Shown piece by piece: positions 15,618 to 26,300 of a stretch of 64,000 nucleotides of DNA. The stretch comes from Thermoplasmata archaeon. GTDB lineage: Archaea > Thermoplasmatota > DTKX01 > VGTL01. The notes under the pieces are model-generated. The model was not told where the DNA came from. It ran no database searches and saw only the letters and a program-made list of their open reading frames with translations. Location: NCBI GenBank assembly GCA_038851035.1, contig JAWCLH010000012.1, positions 1 through 64,000 on the forward strand. The letters are read 5' to 3'. The translations under genes and the position numbers were made by a program. How positions within the stretch are numbered: position 1 is the stretch's first letter; each line of letters starts with the position of its first letter.

Positions 15618-18600
15618 CTACCATCTGTCGAACTTTCTCTTGAGCTGGTTATACTCCAGCTCCTTCAATGCCCGGCTGTTCACGGGAACAAGCACCGTGG
15701 CCTCGTGAAGCGACGCAACCTCATTGATATTGTGTACGAACTCCAGTACTTTCTCGAATCCATGGGTCTGAATCAGTAGCTCAAGACCATCAATCACCAC
15801 CACAGCGCTCGAGCGGTGAGTCTTTATGAACTCCAGAATTCTCTCGGTCATTTCATAGTCCATCTTGGAGGGTTCAATGTTTGGAGCCTCTTCATCGGAT
15901 ATCTCGGAGAGCCAAAGGACATCGATGCCTCGGGTTTCCAGAATTCCTGGTATTTTCTTCGGGTGGGTGTGGGAGATCAGGAGGCCTCTCGCTCCCTCCG
16001 ATACCAATCTGCGCAGGGCGTCATAGGCGGGTTCTGGCTTTTCGGTGTCTATCAGATAGTTCAGCCCCATCTCAACCACAGGAGGAGGCCCCTTCGGTGG
16101 ACCCCGGAGAGGCGTGGTCGCGGGCGCGCGCTGCCTCCTCCTCAATACCACAACCGCTGCAAAGGCGCTTAGGAGGGCCAGTAGACCGATGAGGAGGGCC
16201 AAGATAGCGAGCCGGGTCATTTCAGGGCCCTCGGATGGACCCTTTCCAGCGACCCTGAGTTCCGATGTATACACGTCGGTGAGGCCGCCACGGTCCCTGA
16301 CCCTGAGTCTGACGGTGTAGGCCCCCGGAGTGTGGTAGACATGATACACTACTTTCCCCAGAGCCCCCTGACCATCCCCGAAATCCCAGCTGTAGTTCAA
16401 GCTCATGGAGTCCTCGTCGATGGTAAGAGAGGCGTCGAATTCGACCTCTTGCCCCACTTTCGGGGAGAATGGCCTGAAGGAGAACTGGGCGACCGGGGGC
16501 AGGTTCTCGCCCCTCCTGAAAACCCTCACAGCCAGCATGGCCTCGGAGCTCTGGTTCATAGAGTCTCTAACGACCAGCCGGACCACGAAGGCCCCGTCCC
16601 TCGAATAGATGTGTGAGACCAGCACACCACGCCCGATTCCGCCGTCTCCGAAGTCCCATTCGAAACTGGCGGATGCGAGATCCTCGTCAGAAGAGTTGGA
16701 GGCGTCGAAAATCACGGGTTCTCCGGCGTAGGCCATATTGTGCTGTGTTATTTGGGCAAGAGGGGGCAGATTCGTGCCCTGGACGAAGACTTTAATGGAG
16801 CGATAGGCGGTGTCCGACTGTCCGGAGGAGTCTGTGACCCTCAGCCTCACGGTGTATGTCCCCTCTTTTTTATATACATGTGATACCACAGCGCCCATTG
16901 CTCCCGAGCCGTCCCCGAAATCCCACTCGTACCTTAGCGTCTGCGGGTCCTCGTCCGTGGAGCCGGAGCCGTCGAATGTGACCGGCACGTCTGTGTATAC
17001 GGTCGGAATAGATGCGATTCTGGCTGAGGGTGGGTAATCGGCGCCTCTGACCAACACCCGGACGTCGCTGCGGGTTGTGCAGGTAAGCCCCGCGCGGTCT
17101 CGGACCGTCAGGGTGACCCTGAAGACGCCGGGCTGGTTGAAGGTGTGATTTACGACTGTACCTTTCACGGGCCCCGAGCCGTCTCCGAACTCCCACTCGT
17201 GCGAGACTGCGTCCACCGACTGGCTGCCATCAAAGAGGGCCGTCTCGCCTAAGTATATTGGATAGGGGACCGACATCACTGCTATGGGCGGGGTGCGGTC
17301 AACTTTGACCACGCGCTCCTCCGGCCGCTCCTGATTTCCCACATTATCGGAGGACCAGAAGAGCAGCACATGCTCCCCATCGCTCTCGAGAATCAGCTCC
17401 CTCCCAGTGATTAGCTGGCCGCCGTCTAATATGTAGAACGTGTGGGCGACGCCGCTGCATGCGTCGGAGGCGTTAAGAAGGACGCGGACCGGACTCGTGA
17501 ACCATCCGTTCTCTCCATCTGGTTCTGGCGGCTCGGTTTGCAGTTCGGTGACAGGCGGTGACGCGTCCTGGGCCGAGTGGACGGGCGCTGATGGGGGACC
17601 CTGTAGCCCTGCGCAGTCCACGGCCGACACTATATAAAAATATCTAACCCCATCGGCCAGACCCTCAAATACGTGGAAGGTCCGATTTCGGACATCCACA
17701 ACCGCCACAGGGTTCCTGAAGTCCGGGCCGTCGTCACAGATGAGCGTGTAGCGGTCGATACCGGATGTCACCTCTTCAGGAGCGCTCCAGCTCACATTGT
17801 TCTGGGTCCCACGCGTAAATAACGACATTTCCCTCATCACAGGTGCGCCGGGGGGTGTGGTGTCTACGGGAATCACAAACGACGGGCTCGAGTTCAGGTT
17901 ACCAGCGATGTCACGGATTGTGAACCGGATGAGGTTCCGGGATGCGGATTCCCTATTAAATGGAACCCTCGCGGCTGATAGGCTTAGTACCAGTGGCGCC
18001 CCCGAAACCCGCCCGCCCGAGAATGTCAAGTTGGGAACTGGGGACCAGCTCTCCCCTCCATCGACCGAGAAGCTGGCTTCGGCCGAGGAGCAGTTTAGGC
18101 CGGACAGCACATCAGCGACGCTTACATTGACAGTGGGGCTTCGGTCGGAGGTGTGCCAGCCAACGGGCGCTTCAAGCCTCCATCCTTCGGGCGGGGAGTC
18201 GTCAACCCGTACATAATAGGTGGGGCTGATGTTCAGATATCCAACGACATCCCTTACCATGAAGCGGATGAGGTTGTTGGTCTCTGAGGAGTTTCCGAAT
18301 GGAACCCCCCGCGCGAGCAGGGTTTGCTGTGCGGTGGTGCCCTGTGGGCCCTCGCATTCCGCTGGTAGCCACTCAGACCATCTCGTTCCGTTGTCGGTAG
18401 AGAACTGGTAGCTCGCACTGGAAACATTCAAGCCCGACGTTGTGTCCTGAACGCGAATCGAGCAGTCCGGGCTTGTGTCGTTGGTCCACCCATCCGGCTG
18501 GAATGAAGCCCACCCCTCCGGCGGCTTTGCATCGATGACCGTCTCCCCCGATGGATCTATGCTGCTCCCCGGACACGTACGGCCGTCGATGGTGAGCTCG

Positions 18601-19097
18601 TTCTTTGGAATTCTCAGGTCCACCTTGTTCCCGTGGGTGGCGCTCCCCTTTATATCCACAGCGAGGTAGAACTGTTGGTCCTGAAGGAAGGGCATTTTGA
18701 AGTTGAGGCTGAGCACTATCGGGTTCGAGGAAGGAGTGAAATTGGAAGCGAGGAGAGCGTCCTGGGAGGCGTCGAAGCTACCACCGCTCCGGTCAGTCTC
18801 GCAGAAGATGTGGACGGCGGCTAGGTCGCTTATTGATGTGCCTCTGTACTCCACCCGCGCCTCCGTGAAGTACTCGTTGAGGGCGTCATCCCTGAGAGTG
18901 AATGTCAGGATGGTGAGATTAGTGACGCCCGGGGGGGCGAAATCGGGCGTGAGGTCAGCGGATGACCTGAGGGTGATGTTGTTGTTTGGAATTCCCTGGG
19001 CGGGCCCGGGAGGCAGGCCCAGCGCACAGAGTGCGAGGATTGTGGCCAGAAATGCGGCCCCGGCCCTCCGGCTCCCATCCAGTTCGGGCTGCGACAT
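15618..19097 (-). CDS. PKD-repeat surface protein with transmembrane helix and cytosolic DUF835 domain
   Basis: A 1159-residue single-pass membrane protein. Signal peptide at 1-35; then Ig-like repeats each introduced by a PPEGW motif (about 190-420); an FN3-like domain (about 425-520); another Ig-like domain; and four PKD domains (about 610-945), each with the W-E/D-FGDG signature. One helix at about 950-976 ends in RRRQR. The cytosolic tail holds a complete DUF835 domain (about 1000-1159, ending KRKFDRW). The layout is that of a receptor or adhesin carrying a signal inward. A TATA box (TTATAAAGG on the minus strand, near 19117-19127) predicts a leaderless start at 19097. The subtilase gene lies upstream in the same orientation. 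Confidence 0.88.
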   Translation of the reverse strand: MSQPELDGSRRAGAAFLATILALCALGLPPGPAQGIPNNNITLRSSADLTPDFAPPGVTNLTILTFTLRDDALNEYFTEARVEYRGTSISDLAAVHIFCETDRSGGSFDASQDALLASNFTPSSNPIVLSLNFKMPFLQDQQFYLAVDIKGSATHGNKVDLRIPKNELTIDGRTCPGSSIDPSGETVIDAKPPEGWASFQPDGWTNDTSPDCSIRVQDTTSGLNVSSASYQFSTDNGTRWSEWLPAECEGPQGTTAQQTLLARGVPFGNSSETNNLIRFMVRDVVGYLNISPTYYVRVDDSPPEGWRLEAPVGWHTSDRSPTVNVSVADVLSGLNCSSAEASFSVDGGESWSPVPNLTFSGGRVSGAPLVLSLSAARVPFNRESASRNLIRFTIRDIAGNLNSSPSFVIPVDTTPPGAPVMREMSLFTRGTQNNVSWSAPEEVTSGIDRYTLICDDGPDFRNPVAVVDVRNRTFHVFEGLADGVRYFYIVSAVDCAGLQGPPSAPVHSAQDASPPVTELQTEPPEPDGENGWFTSPVRVLLNASDACSGVAHTFYILDGGQLITGRELILESDGEHVLLFWSSDNVGNQERPEERVVKVDRTPPIAVMSVPYPIYLGETALFDGSQSVDAVSHEWEFGDGSGPVKGTVVNHTFNQPGVFRVTLTVRDRAGLTCTTRSDVRVLVRGADYPPSARIASIPTVYTDVPVTFDGSGSTDEDPQTLRYEWDFGDGSGAMGAVVSHVYKKEGTYTVRLRVTDSSGQSDTAYRSIKVFVQGTNLPPLAQITQHNMAYAGEPVIFDASNSSDEDLASASFEWDFGDGGIGRGVLVSHIYSRDGAFVVRLVVRDSMNQSSEAMLAVRVFRRGENLPPVAQFSFRPFSPKVGQEVEFDASLTIDEDSMSLNYSWDFGDGQGALGKVVYHVYHTPGAYTVRLRVRDRGGLTDVYTSELRVAGKGPSEGPEMTRLAILALLIGLLALLSAFAAVVVLRRRQRAPATTPLRGPPKGPPPVVEMGLNYLIDTEKPEPAYDALRRLVSEGARGLLISHTHPKKIPGILETRGIDVLWLSEISDEEAPNIEPSKMDYEMTERILEFIKTHRSSAVVVIDGLELLIQTHGFEKVLEFVHNINEVASLHEATVLVPVNSRALKELEYNQLKRKFDRW

Positions 19098-19323
19098 GCG
19101 CTTCAGAACTAGGCTCTTCCTCCTTTATAACCGTTATTGAAAGCCTTTTTCTGGTCTCAAACGCATAGGATAAGCGCCACGATGATGAAGAACGCATCTC
19201 ACGCTGACCGGTGATGAGTGATGGGCGAGCTGAGTGGTTTGTGGTGCTTATTCTATTTGGTCTATCAATTTATCTAGCATGAATAATCTACTGTTTCTCC
19301 AACCGCTGAGGCGGGTTGCGTCT

Positions 19324-19388
19324 CACGAATTTCGCCACCTCCGACTATTCCCGAATTCAAAGCCTCGTGCGTCCCAGCGAAATTCGTG
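19324..19388. repeat. perfect 12-bp inverted repeat in an intergenic gap
   Basis: CACGAATTTCGC (19324-19335) and its exact complement GCGAAATTCGTG (19377-19388) are separated by 41 bases, inside the 320-base gap between the subtilase stop and the PKD/DUF835 start. No gene is visible in the gap. It could be an RNA hairpin downstream of the subtilase, a regulator binding pair, or a mobile-element scar. Confidence 0.6.
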
Positions 19389-19418
19389 GGGCCATTCCTG
19401 ACTTGACTGAGAGAACTC

Positions 19419-21764
19419 CTATCTGCCCAGCTGGAGAAACTTTGATAGCGAGCCCCTTTTTCGGGCGTACCAGAACAACGCAACACCGACGACCAGACCC
19501 AGCGCGAGCGCCGCCAGCCAGGGTCCCGGGGCACCCTCAGAGGGTGAGGGCCGCGGCCTCTCCGGCGGGGTTAGTCTGTTGAGGTCGTAGAACAGGCGCT
19601 CCATGGTCACCGACATATTACCCCCGGTGTAGGGGCCGAATTCCCATTGGGCATAGGCAGCGTGCAGGTCCACCTCCGGTATCCTCGCCCCTCCGTCCAC
19701 CGGATTGAGCTGGGCCTGAATTCCAATGGTGTACTCCACCAGAAGCTCCCTGAACTGGTTCGTTATCGGGTTCCCGTCCCAGCTCGGTAGCCTAATGAAG
19801 TTTCCCTCGATGTAGAAGTCCCATACGGAGCCCGTGGGGCCTATCGCGCTCGCATCCACCTCGTCGTGCTTCGAGCCCGAATTGGACCACCCCCCGTGGC
19901 CCCTCCAGTCTATGCTCCCGTCGCCGTTGGAATCGACTGCAACAGTGAGCTCCCCGAGCGCCCTCTGCTTGCCTATGGTCGGGTTGTAGTTGAGGTCTAT
20001 GATGAGCTTACCGGCGTTCTCGGGAATAAGCACTTTCCGGGCGTGGTGGGTGACTAGGGTATTCCGGTTATCCATGAGGTATCCCCAGTCACCCTTCCAG
20101 CTCGTCACGATGGTATCGGTCTGCTTCTTCACCTCCTTTTTAACAAGCAGGCCCTGAGCCCTCATATAAGCCTCGAAGGCTTGCTGGGCGGTGGCGCAGA
20201 CGTCGGTCCTCCTCATCTCTTCGAGAGTCAGCGCCACCTCCACCGCCCGACTTGCGTTGACTAGGCCATAGCCCTGGCCATAGTCGTAGGGGTGGTTGAA
20301 GTGGGTCGGAGAGGTCGAGTTGTTGGGAGGGACGCCGTTGGTGCTCTCGTTAACCATGTAGTCGGCCGTGACCTCGAGGATGTACTCCGCCTCGTGAATT
20401 CGGGTCAGGGGGTCTGTCCACCATGTTGGGTCGGAGCCGTTGTAGTTCTCGTGGAGCTCCATAACCCTTAGGCTCGGGCAGGCCTGCCATAGAAGGGCCA
20501 CCAGACCGGAAACGTGCGGCGTGGCCATCGATGTGCCACTTATCGCCATATAATATGCATCAGGAGCGTCCGTGGATGGATTGTTGAGCTTGACCATCGC
20601 GGTTATCTGCGTCCCTCTGGCCTCAGTGGCCCAGATTCTGTAGCCGGGGGCCGCGACGTCGGGCCATGTCTGGTTTAGGTCCGACTGTCCCCGCGAGCTG
20701 AAGTAGGCCAGACCCCCACCATCGTGCAGCGCCGCCGCGACTTCGATTATACATGGAGTGTTGCCGTAGGTGCTGGTCTCTATGGTGTGGCCGTCGTGGT
20801 TGTTCTCGCCCGAGTTGCCGGCTGCAAAGACCACGACGACATTGTTCTCGTAGGTCAGCTTCATTGCTAGCTGGCTAACAGCATCCTGAGGGTCATATTC
20901 TCCTGCTCCGGCGCCCCAAGAGTTGCTACAGGCCCTTATATTCCAGGGGTTGTTTCCGGGCCGGCTGTGCTCGTAGACCCACTCCAGCGCGCCCACGACG
21001 TTCTGCAGCCAATGCTCCCCGGTACTAATTGAGACCAGCCTCGCACCAGGTGCCACGCCCCTCCGGGCTCCAGCGGAGGCGTCGCCGTTCCCTAGGATGG
21101 TCCCAGCGCAGTGAGTCCCGTGCCCGCTCCCAGTGTCCGTGTCCTGCATCTCAGTGAAGCTCTGGTCAAAGTCCGACTTGAGATTGATTATCACCTTCTC
21201 CCCGTAGTCGAAGTCCGGGTGGCCACCGTCGCACCCCGTGTCCACCAGAGCCACCGTCACGCCAGTCCCATCTATCGGATGACGGGTGTAGCCTCCCCTC
21301 TCGATTATCTCCGAGGCCCACACTGTTGTGGCATTTATAACGGTCGTCGTTCCGTTCATCAGGAGTTCCATTCTCGAATTGTGCTCCATCCAAAAGGTTC
21401 GGGGGTACTGGGAGAGGAGGAAGATGGCCTCTCTCGTGCCGATCGCGTAGACCGCTGGGAGGGCCCGGTATTCCCTTAAAACGCGAATGCCGAGGTTGCT
21501 CAGAACTTCCCGGTCCTCGCTGGTTATCCTCCCGACGAATTGGGCGATAACCCCGACCTCATCGCCGGGGCGCTTCAGGGCGAGCGTTTCAGCAAGGGCC
21601 CGGTCAAGCACCGAATCCGGTCTGGGGAGAGCCGGTAGATGGGTGTGGTGTTTGGGGGTCGCCGGTTCGACCGGGAGGGATGCCGAGGGGAGGGAGACGA
21701 GTAGGATTGCAATGGAGATTGAAAGAAAGAGCCACCGGGGTCGCCCCCCGCCGGTTGCTGACAT
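19419..21764 (-). CDS. membrane-anchored S8 (subtilisin-like) serine protease
   Basis: A 781-residue secreted protease. Signal peptide at about 1-30 and an I9-like propeptide (about 65-135). The catalytic triad is Asp175 (VALVDTGCDG), His215 (GHGTHCAG) and Ser412 (SGTSMATPHVSG), with Asn317 (AAGNSG) for the oxyanion hole. A long C-terminal beta-rich region follows, then one helix near 750-770 and a basic tail (YARKRG), so the catalytic domain faces outward and stays attached to the cell. All active-site residues are present. It could process neighbouring surface proteins or degrade peptides for uptake; nothing in the sequence decides between these. Confidence 0.93.
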   Translation of the reverse strand: MSATGGGRPRWLFLSISIAILLVSLPSASLPVEPATPKHHTHLPALPRPDSVLDRALAETLALKRPGDEVGVIAQFVGRITSEDREVLSNLGIRVLREYRALPAVYAIGTREAIFLLSQYPRTFWMEHNSRMELLMNGTTTVINATTVWASEIIERGGYTRHPIDGTGVTVALVDTGCDGGHPDFDYGEKVIINLKSDFDQSFTEMQDTDTGSGHGTHCAGTILGNGDASAGARRGVAPGARLVSISTGEHWLQNVVGALEWVYEHSRPGNNPWNIRACSNSWGAGAGEYDPQDAVSQLAMKLTYENNVVVVFAAGNSGENNHDGHTIETSTYGNTPCIIEVAAALHDGGGLAYFSSRGQSDLNQTWPDVAAPGYRIWATEARGTQITAMVKLNNPSTDAPDAYYMAISGTSMATPHVSGLVALLWQACPSLRVMELHENYNGSDPTWWTDPLTRIHEAEYILEVTADYMVNESTNGVPPNNSTSPTHFNHPYDYGQGYGLVNASRAVEVALTLEEMRRTDVCATAQQAFEAYMRAQGLLVKKEVKKQTDTIVTSWKGDWGYLMDNRNTLVTHHARKVLIPENAGKLIIDLNYNPTIGKQRALGELTVAVDSNGDGSIDWRGHGGWSNSGSKHDEVDASAIGPTGSVWDFYIEGNFIRLPSWDGNPITNQFRELLVEYTIGIQAQLNPVDGGARIPEVDLHAAYAQWEFGPYTGGNMSVTMERLFYDLNRLTPPERPRPSPSEGAPGPWLAALALGLVVGVALFWYARKRGSLSKFLQLGR

Positions 21765-21893
21765 TTTTCCTCTCCCACCCTCAATACCTCGACGATAATA
21801 TAATTAATTGTTGGTGCGGGGGCTATGGACGAGGGCTATTGCGCCTGTTGTATCTGGCACGAAGAAATCGGCGAACCAGAACAATTGAGATAG

Positions 21894-21903
21894 ATATTTA
21901 ATA
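21894..21903 (+). promoter_or_regulatory. TATA box giving a leaderless GTG start
   Basis: ATATTTAATA is centred 27 bases upstream of the GTG at 21926, so the predicted first transcribed base coincides with the start codon of the glycosyltransferase gene. Confidence 0.6.
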
Positions 21904-21925
21904 TGGGGGGCATCAATTTGGGGCT

Positions 21926-23284
21926 GTGAGAATTCTGCAATTGTGCACCCGCTTCCCTCCGGCCCCGGGAGGGGTCGAGACCCATGTACTGGAGATATCC
22001 AAAGCAATGCGTTCCCGTGGACATGAAGTCACCGTGCTAACCTCTGATTTATACTCGGAGACCCCCTTTCTACGGCTCCAGGAGCGGGACCCGAAGATTG
22101 GGATGGCAACCGGCGGAGCACGCGCACCGTTGGAGGAGGAGGTCGAGGGGGTGCCGGTCAGGCGCTTTAGAGCCTGGACTCCCGGGGGAGAAGCCCACTA
22201 CGTATTTTATCCCGGCATGATAACGGGAGCCCTGAGCCACGATGCGGACATCATACACGCACACTCCTATGGCTATTTTCAGGCCAATGTCGCACCCTTT
22301 GTCGGGAGAATTCGAGGAGTCCACACCGTGCTGACAGCCCACTTTCACCCCCGCTGGTCCACATGGGGCGGTGATAAGAGAAGGATGCTGCGTGGTATCT
22401 ACGATTCGACCGTCGGCCAATGGGCGCTCAATCATTTCGACATCATCATCGCTCACACAAGAAGCGAAGTCCGTCTGATGGCAGAGCTCGGCCTCGACAC
22501 TTCAGGCAAAAGGGTCAGGGTCTTGCCCGCAGGGGTCGATTTCTCAAAATTCGATCCCCCTCCGGACGGCACCCAGTTCCGAGAGTTCTTCGGCATCCCA
22601 CGCGGTGAGCGTGTAGTGCTGTATACCGGTCGGCTTGCGGTAAACAAAGGACTGATGGTCTTGGCGGAGGCTGCCCCCCTCGTGCTCCGAGAGCACCCCG
22701 ATACGCGCTTCGTGCTCGCGGGTGGGGACATGGGTGTGAAGGACGCCCTTCTGAAGAGGCTGGAGGAGCTCGGCATCAGGGAGCGGTTCCTCCTGACCGG
22801 CCACATTGCCGATGAGACGCTGTTCAGGTCAGCCTACGGCGCTTGCGACGTCTTCGTTCTGCCCTCGGAGTACGAGGCGTTCGGGCTTGTGCTTCTGGAG
22901 GCCATGGCCTCCTCAAAGCCAGTGGTCGCCACGGCGGTGGGCGGCGTGCCGGAGGTCCTAGGGCTTGAGTATACCGAGAAGAATCTTGCCTCCCGAGAAG
23001 TCGATGGGTGGAGTGGTCGTCGGAGGTCTGGACTGGGGAGGCGCGAGGCTCCCCAGGAGGGAGGTGCGGAGCGGCGCTTCGGAGGGGCTGTCGAGACCTC
23101 CTGCGGGCTGATGGTTGACTATGGAGACGCGGGCGCTCTGGCTGGGGGAATCTCCCGGCTTTTGGCCGATGAGGGCCTTAGGAGGAGGATGGGCAAGGCG
23201 GGGCGCGAGCGTGTCCGGAGGCACTTTAACTGGGATGCCGTGACGGAGGCGCTTCTCGGCATCTACGGCGAACTCACAAGGTAG
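21926..23284 (+). CDS. family 4 glycosyltransferase (GT4)
   Basis: A 452-residue GT-B enzyme. The N-terminal fold begins RILQLCTRFPPAPGGVETHV with the usual glycine-rich GG-E-H motif. The nucleotide-sugar-binding half has VVLYTGRLAVNKGL near residue 230, RFVLAGGD, and the retaining-GT motif EYEAFGLVLLEAMASSKPVVA near residues 312-332. It likely transfers a hexose in surface glycan, lipid or S-layer glycosylation; donor and acceptor are unknown. An insertion of about 40 Gly/Arg/Ser-rich residues (about 350-390) interrupts the usual C-terminal region between VGGVPEVL and GLMVDYGDA. The GTG start is supported by a TATA box exactly 27 bases upstream. Confidence 0.9.
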   Translation: MRILQLCTRFPPAPGGVETHVLEISKAMRSRGHEVTVLTSDLYSETPFLRLQERDPKIGMATGGARAPLEEEVEGVPVRRFRAWTPGGEAHYVFYPGMITGALSHDADIIHAHSYGYFQANVAPFVGRIRGVHTVLTAHFHPRWSTWGGDKRRMLRGIYDSTVGQWALNHFDIIIAHTRSEVRLMAELGLDTSGKRVRVLPAGVDFSKFDPPPDGTQFREFFGIPRGERVVLYTGRLAVNKGLMVLAEAAPLVLREHPDTRFVLAGGDMGVKDALLKRLEELGIRERFLLTGHIADETLFRSAYGACDVFVLPSEYEAFGLVLLEAMASSKPVVATAVGGVPEVLGLEYTEKNLASREVDGWSGRRRSGLGRREAPQEGGAERRFGGAVETSCGLMVDYGDAGALAGGISRLLADEGLRRRMGKAGRERVRRHFNWDAVTEALLGIYGELTR

Positions 23285-23368
23285 TGCCCCCTCTAGAGCC
23301 TCCTCTCAAGGGCGTAAATCTACTGGCATGCGTCAGGAATGGGACGGGGCGCTCCCCAGACGCTTTTT

Positions 23369-26300
23369 TCAAAGAATCTCCGAGGGCCTTATCCTTCGCT
23401 CCGCCTCGCGGAGCGTTCTAGCGTCCTCCTCGAGCTCCCTCTTCTCGCGGGCCCTCTCCTCCTCCTTGATTTTTTTGTCCAACTTTTCGGCGCAAATGCG
23501 CCTGTCCCTCTGAATCTCAATGTCCTTGGGGGATAGGTCCTGGGCCTTCTCATAAGCGGCGACGGCCTCGTCCAGTCTTCCCAGATGCTCCAGCGCCCTC
23601 CCCTTGTTATGCCAGGCGGCCGCGAACTTGGGGTCGTGCTTTATGGCCTTCTCATAGGCGTCGAGCGCCATCTCATGCCTGTTGAGAGCGGCTAGGGCGG
23701 CCCCCCTGTTCACGTGTGCCTTCACATACTTTTCGTTCAAATTCACAGCGATGTCAAAGCACCTGAGGGCGTGCTTCACGTCCCCGAGGTTCATCAGGGC
23801 CACTCCCTTGTTGTACCAGGTTCGCTCGTCCTTCGGCGCCAGCACCGTCGCCCTCTCGAAACACCTCAGGGCCTCCTCGTTCCTGTTCAAGTCGATGAGC
23901 GCACTGCCTTTGTTCATCCACGCCACTTCGTCCTTGCTATTTATGTCCAGGGCCTTATCGAAACATGTGACCGCAGCCTCGCTGTTCCCGAGCTCGTGAA
24001 GCGCAACTCCGATATCGACCCAGCAGTCCTCTAGACTCGGGTTAATGGATATCGCCCTATGGTAGGACTTCACAGCCTCCTTTATCAGGCCGAGGTCGTG
24101 CAGGGCGCTGCCCTTGCTGTACCATCCCACATCGTAGTTCGGACCGTGGCGCAAACCCTTGTCGAAGCACTCTATCGCGGCCACATGCTCCCCCTCTCTG
24201 ACCAGCGCGCTCCCCTTCCCCACCCAAGCCTTATGATGGTCCGGCACGAGCTCGAGCGCATTGTCAAAGCACTCGATGGCCTCCTCTGCCCTGTCCAGCC
24301 TATACAAGGCGGCGCCCTTGTGGTACCAAGCCTCCGCGTTGTTCGAGTTGATATCAAGCGCCTTCTCAAAACAGTCCAGAGCGTCCTCGACCTCGCCCAT
24401 TTCGAGGAGGGCGAGGCCCTTCTCGTCCCAGGGTCTGTCGTAGCCCGGGTTGAGGTCTATCGCCTTATCAAAGCACTCGACCGCCTCTTTCAGCCTCCCG
24501 AGCTGCAGGTTGAGGGAGCCTTTATTGAACCAGCCCTCCCCGTTTTTTGGGTTGAGCTCGATGGCCCTGTCAAAACACTCCAAAGCCCTTTTGATTTTGC
24601 TCAGCTTGCTCAGCTCCCACCCCTTGAGGTTCCATGGCTCCTCTCTTGCAGGGTCGAGGTCTATGGCCTTGTCGAAGCAGCGGATGGCTTCTCTCGGCTG
24701 GCCCAGCGCAGAGTGTGTTTTGCCCTTGTTGAGCCATGCTTCCATGAATTTCTGGTCGAGCTCCACCGCTTTTTCATAGGCCTGAAGGGCGTCATGGTGG
24801 CGCTTCAGCGCATTGAGCGCAAGCCCCCGGTAGAAATATATCTTGGGGTAATTGGGATCTATCAGGATGGCCCTATCATAGGCCTTCAGGGCCTCTTCTG
24901 GTTGGCCGGCTTCAACGTGCGCCCTGCCCCTCCCAACCCAAGCCTCCACACATTTTGCGTCAAGCTCTAGTGCCCTGTCGTAGGCCTCAATCGCCTCCTC
25001 GACCCTCTTGAGGGACGTTAGCGAGTTGCCCTTTGCGACCCAGAGCTCTTTCTCCGAGGGCAGTAGCTCAATGGCTCGATCGAGCGCGTCCAGAGCATCA
25101 CCGTCGCGCCCTAGCGCCTGAAGCGTAAGTCCCTTATTCCACCAGGCCTCGGCGAAGTCGGGCTTTATTTTCAAGGCCGAGTCAAAGCACTCCAGCGCCT
25201 CTGAATTCCTGTTGAGCTTGCGCAGCGCCCTCCCCTTGCTGTTCCAGGCACTGTGGTCGCTGGGGTTGGCCTGTATCGCCTTGTCCAGGCACTCGATTGC
25301 CTCTTCTATTCTCCCCAGCCTCTCGAGAAGGTCGAGCTTGCTCTTCCATGCATTGTCGTAGTTGGGGTTGACCTCAAGCGCTTTGTCGTAGTTCTGGATG
25401 GCGCTCTCGGTGTCGTTAAGCTCCTCGAATATCGCCCCGACCCTCCACCAGCCCTCCTCGTTCTTCGGGTTGAGCTTCAAAGAGCGCCTGTAGCACTTGA
25501 GGGCTTCCTCGACCTTCATTAGTTCGTGGAGCGCGGTCCCTTTCTTAAACCATATTTCCTCGTCCTTGGGCTTCAGGCGGAGGATTTTGTTGTAGCATAT
25601 AATTGCATCCTGGAGCCTTCCATTCCGCCTGAGGAGCTCGGCCTTGGTTCTGAAGAGCGAATCGTCCTCCGGGCGAATTCGGATGAGGGTGTCAAGAACC
25701 CTAATCGCATCTTCGTCCCTGCCCAGACTTCTGAGCGCGGTCGCCTTGTTCTGAAGGGCTTCCTCGAGCTTAGGCCTGAGCTCGAGCGCTCTGTCGTAGC
25801 ACTTTATCGCCTCCTCCAGCCGGTCGATCTTGAAAAGGACGTTGCCCTTGTTGTTCCAGGCCTCGACGTTCTTCTGGTCCTTCTCGAGAACGCGGTCGAA
25901 GCACGGCAGAGCCTCCATATATCTGCCAAGGGAATAGAGAATTCCGCCTCTGTGTTGCCAGGCCCTCAGGTTGTCTGGGTTGATGTCCACCGTCCTCTCG
26001 AAGCAGCGCAGGGCCTCGTCGATGAGTTTCCTAGAGAGGTAGAGCTCCCCGAGGTCGAACCAGGCGGCCTCAAAATTGAGATTTATCATCGTGGCCTTGT
26101 CCAAGCACTGAATCGCCTCCTCGTCCCTGCCCAGCCTCCTTAGAACGGTACCCTTTTTGTACCACGCATCGTAGTCGTTGGGGTTGTTGGCTATGGCGTT
26201 ATCGTAGCACGCGAGCGCCTCCTCAAACCGCCCCGCCCTGACCAAAACGTCCTCGAGCCTGCTCCAGGCCTCCTGGTTCTTGGGGTTCAGGGCCAGAACC

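Noticed and set aside
24059-24970. 303-residue plus-strand frame opposite the TPR gene
   Set aside because: Its repetitive pattern (VEVYGLVEA..., FALVEPCF) mirrors antisense translation of TPR codons; many similar frames occur across the repeat array.
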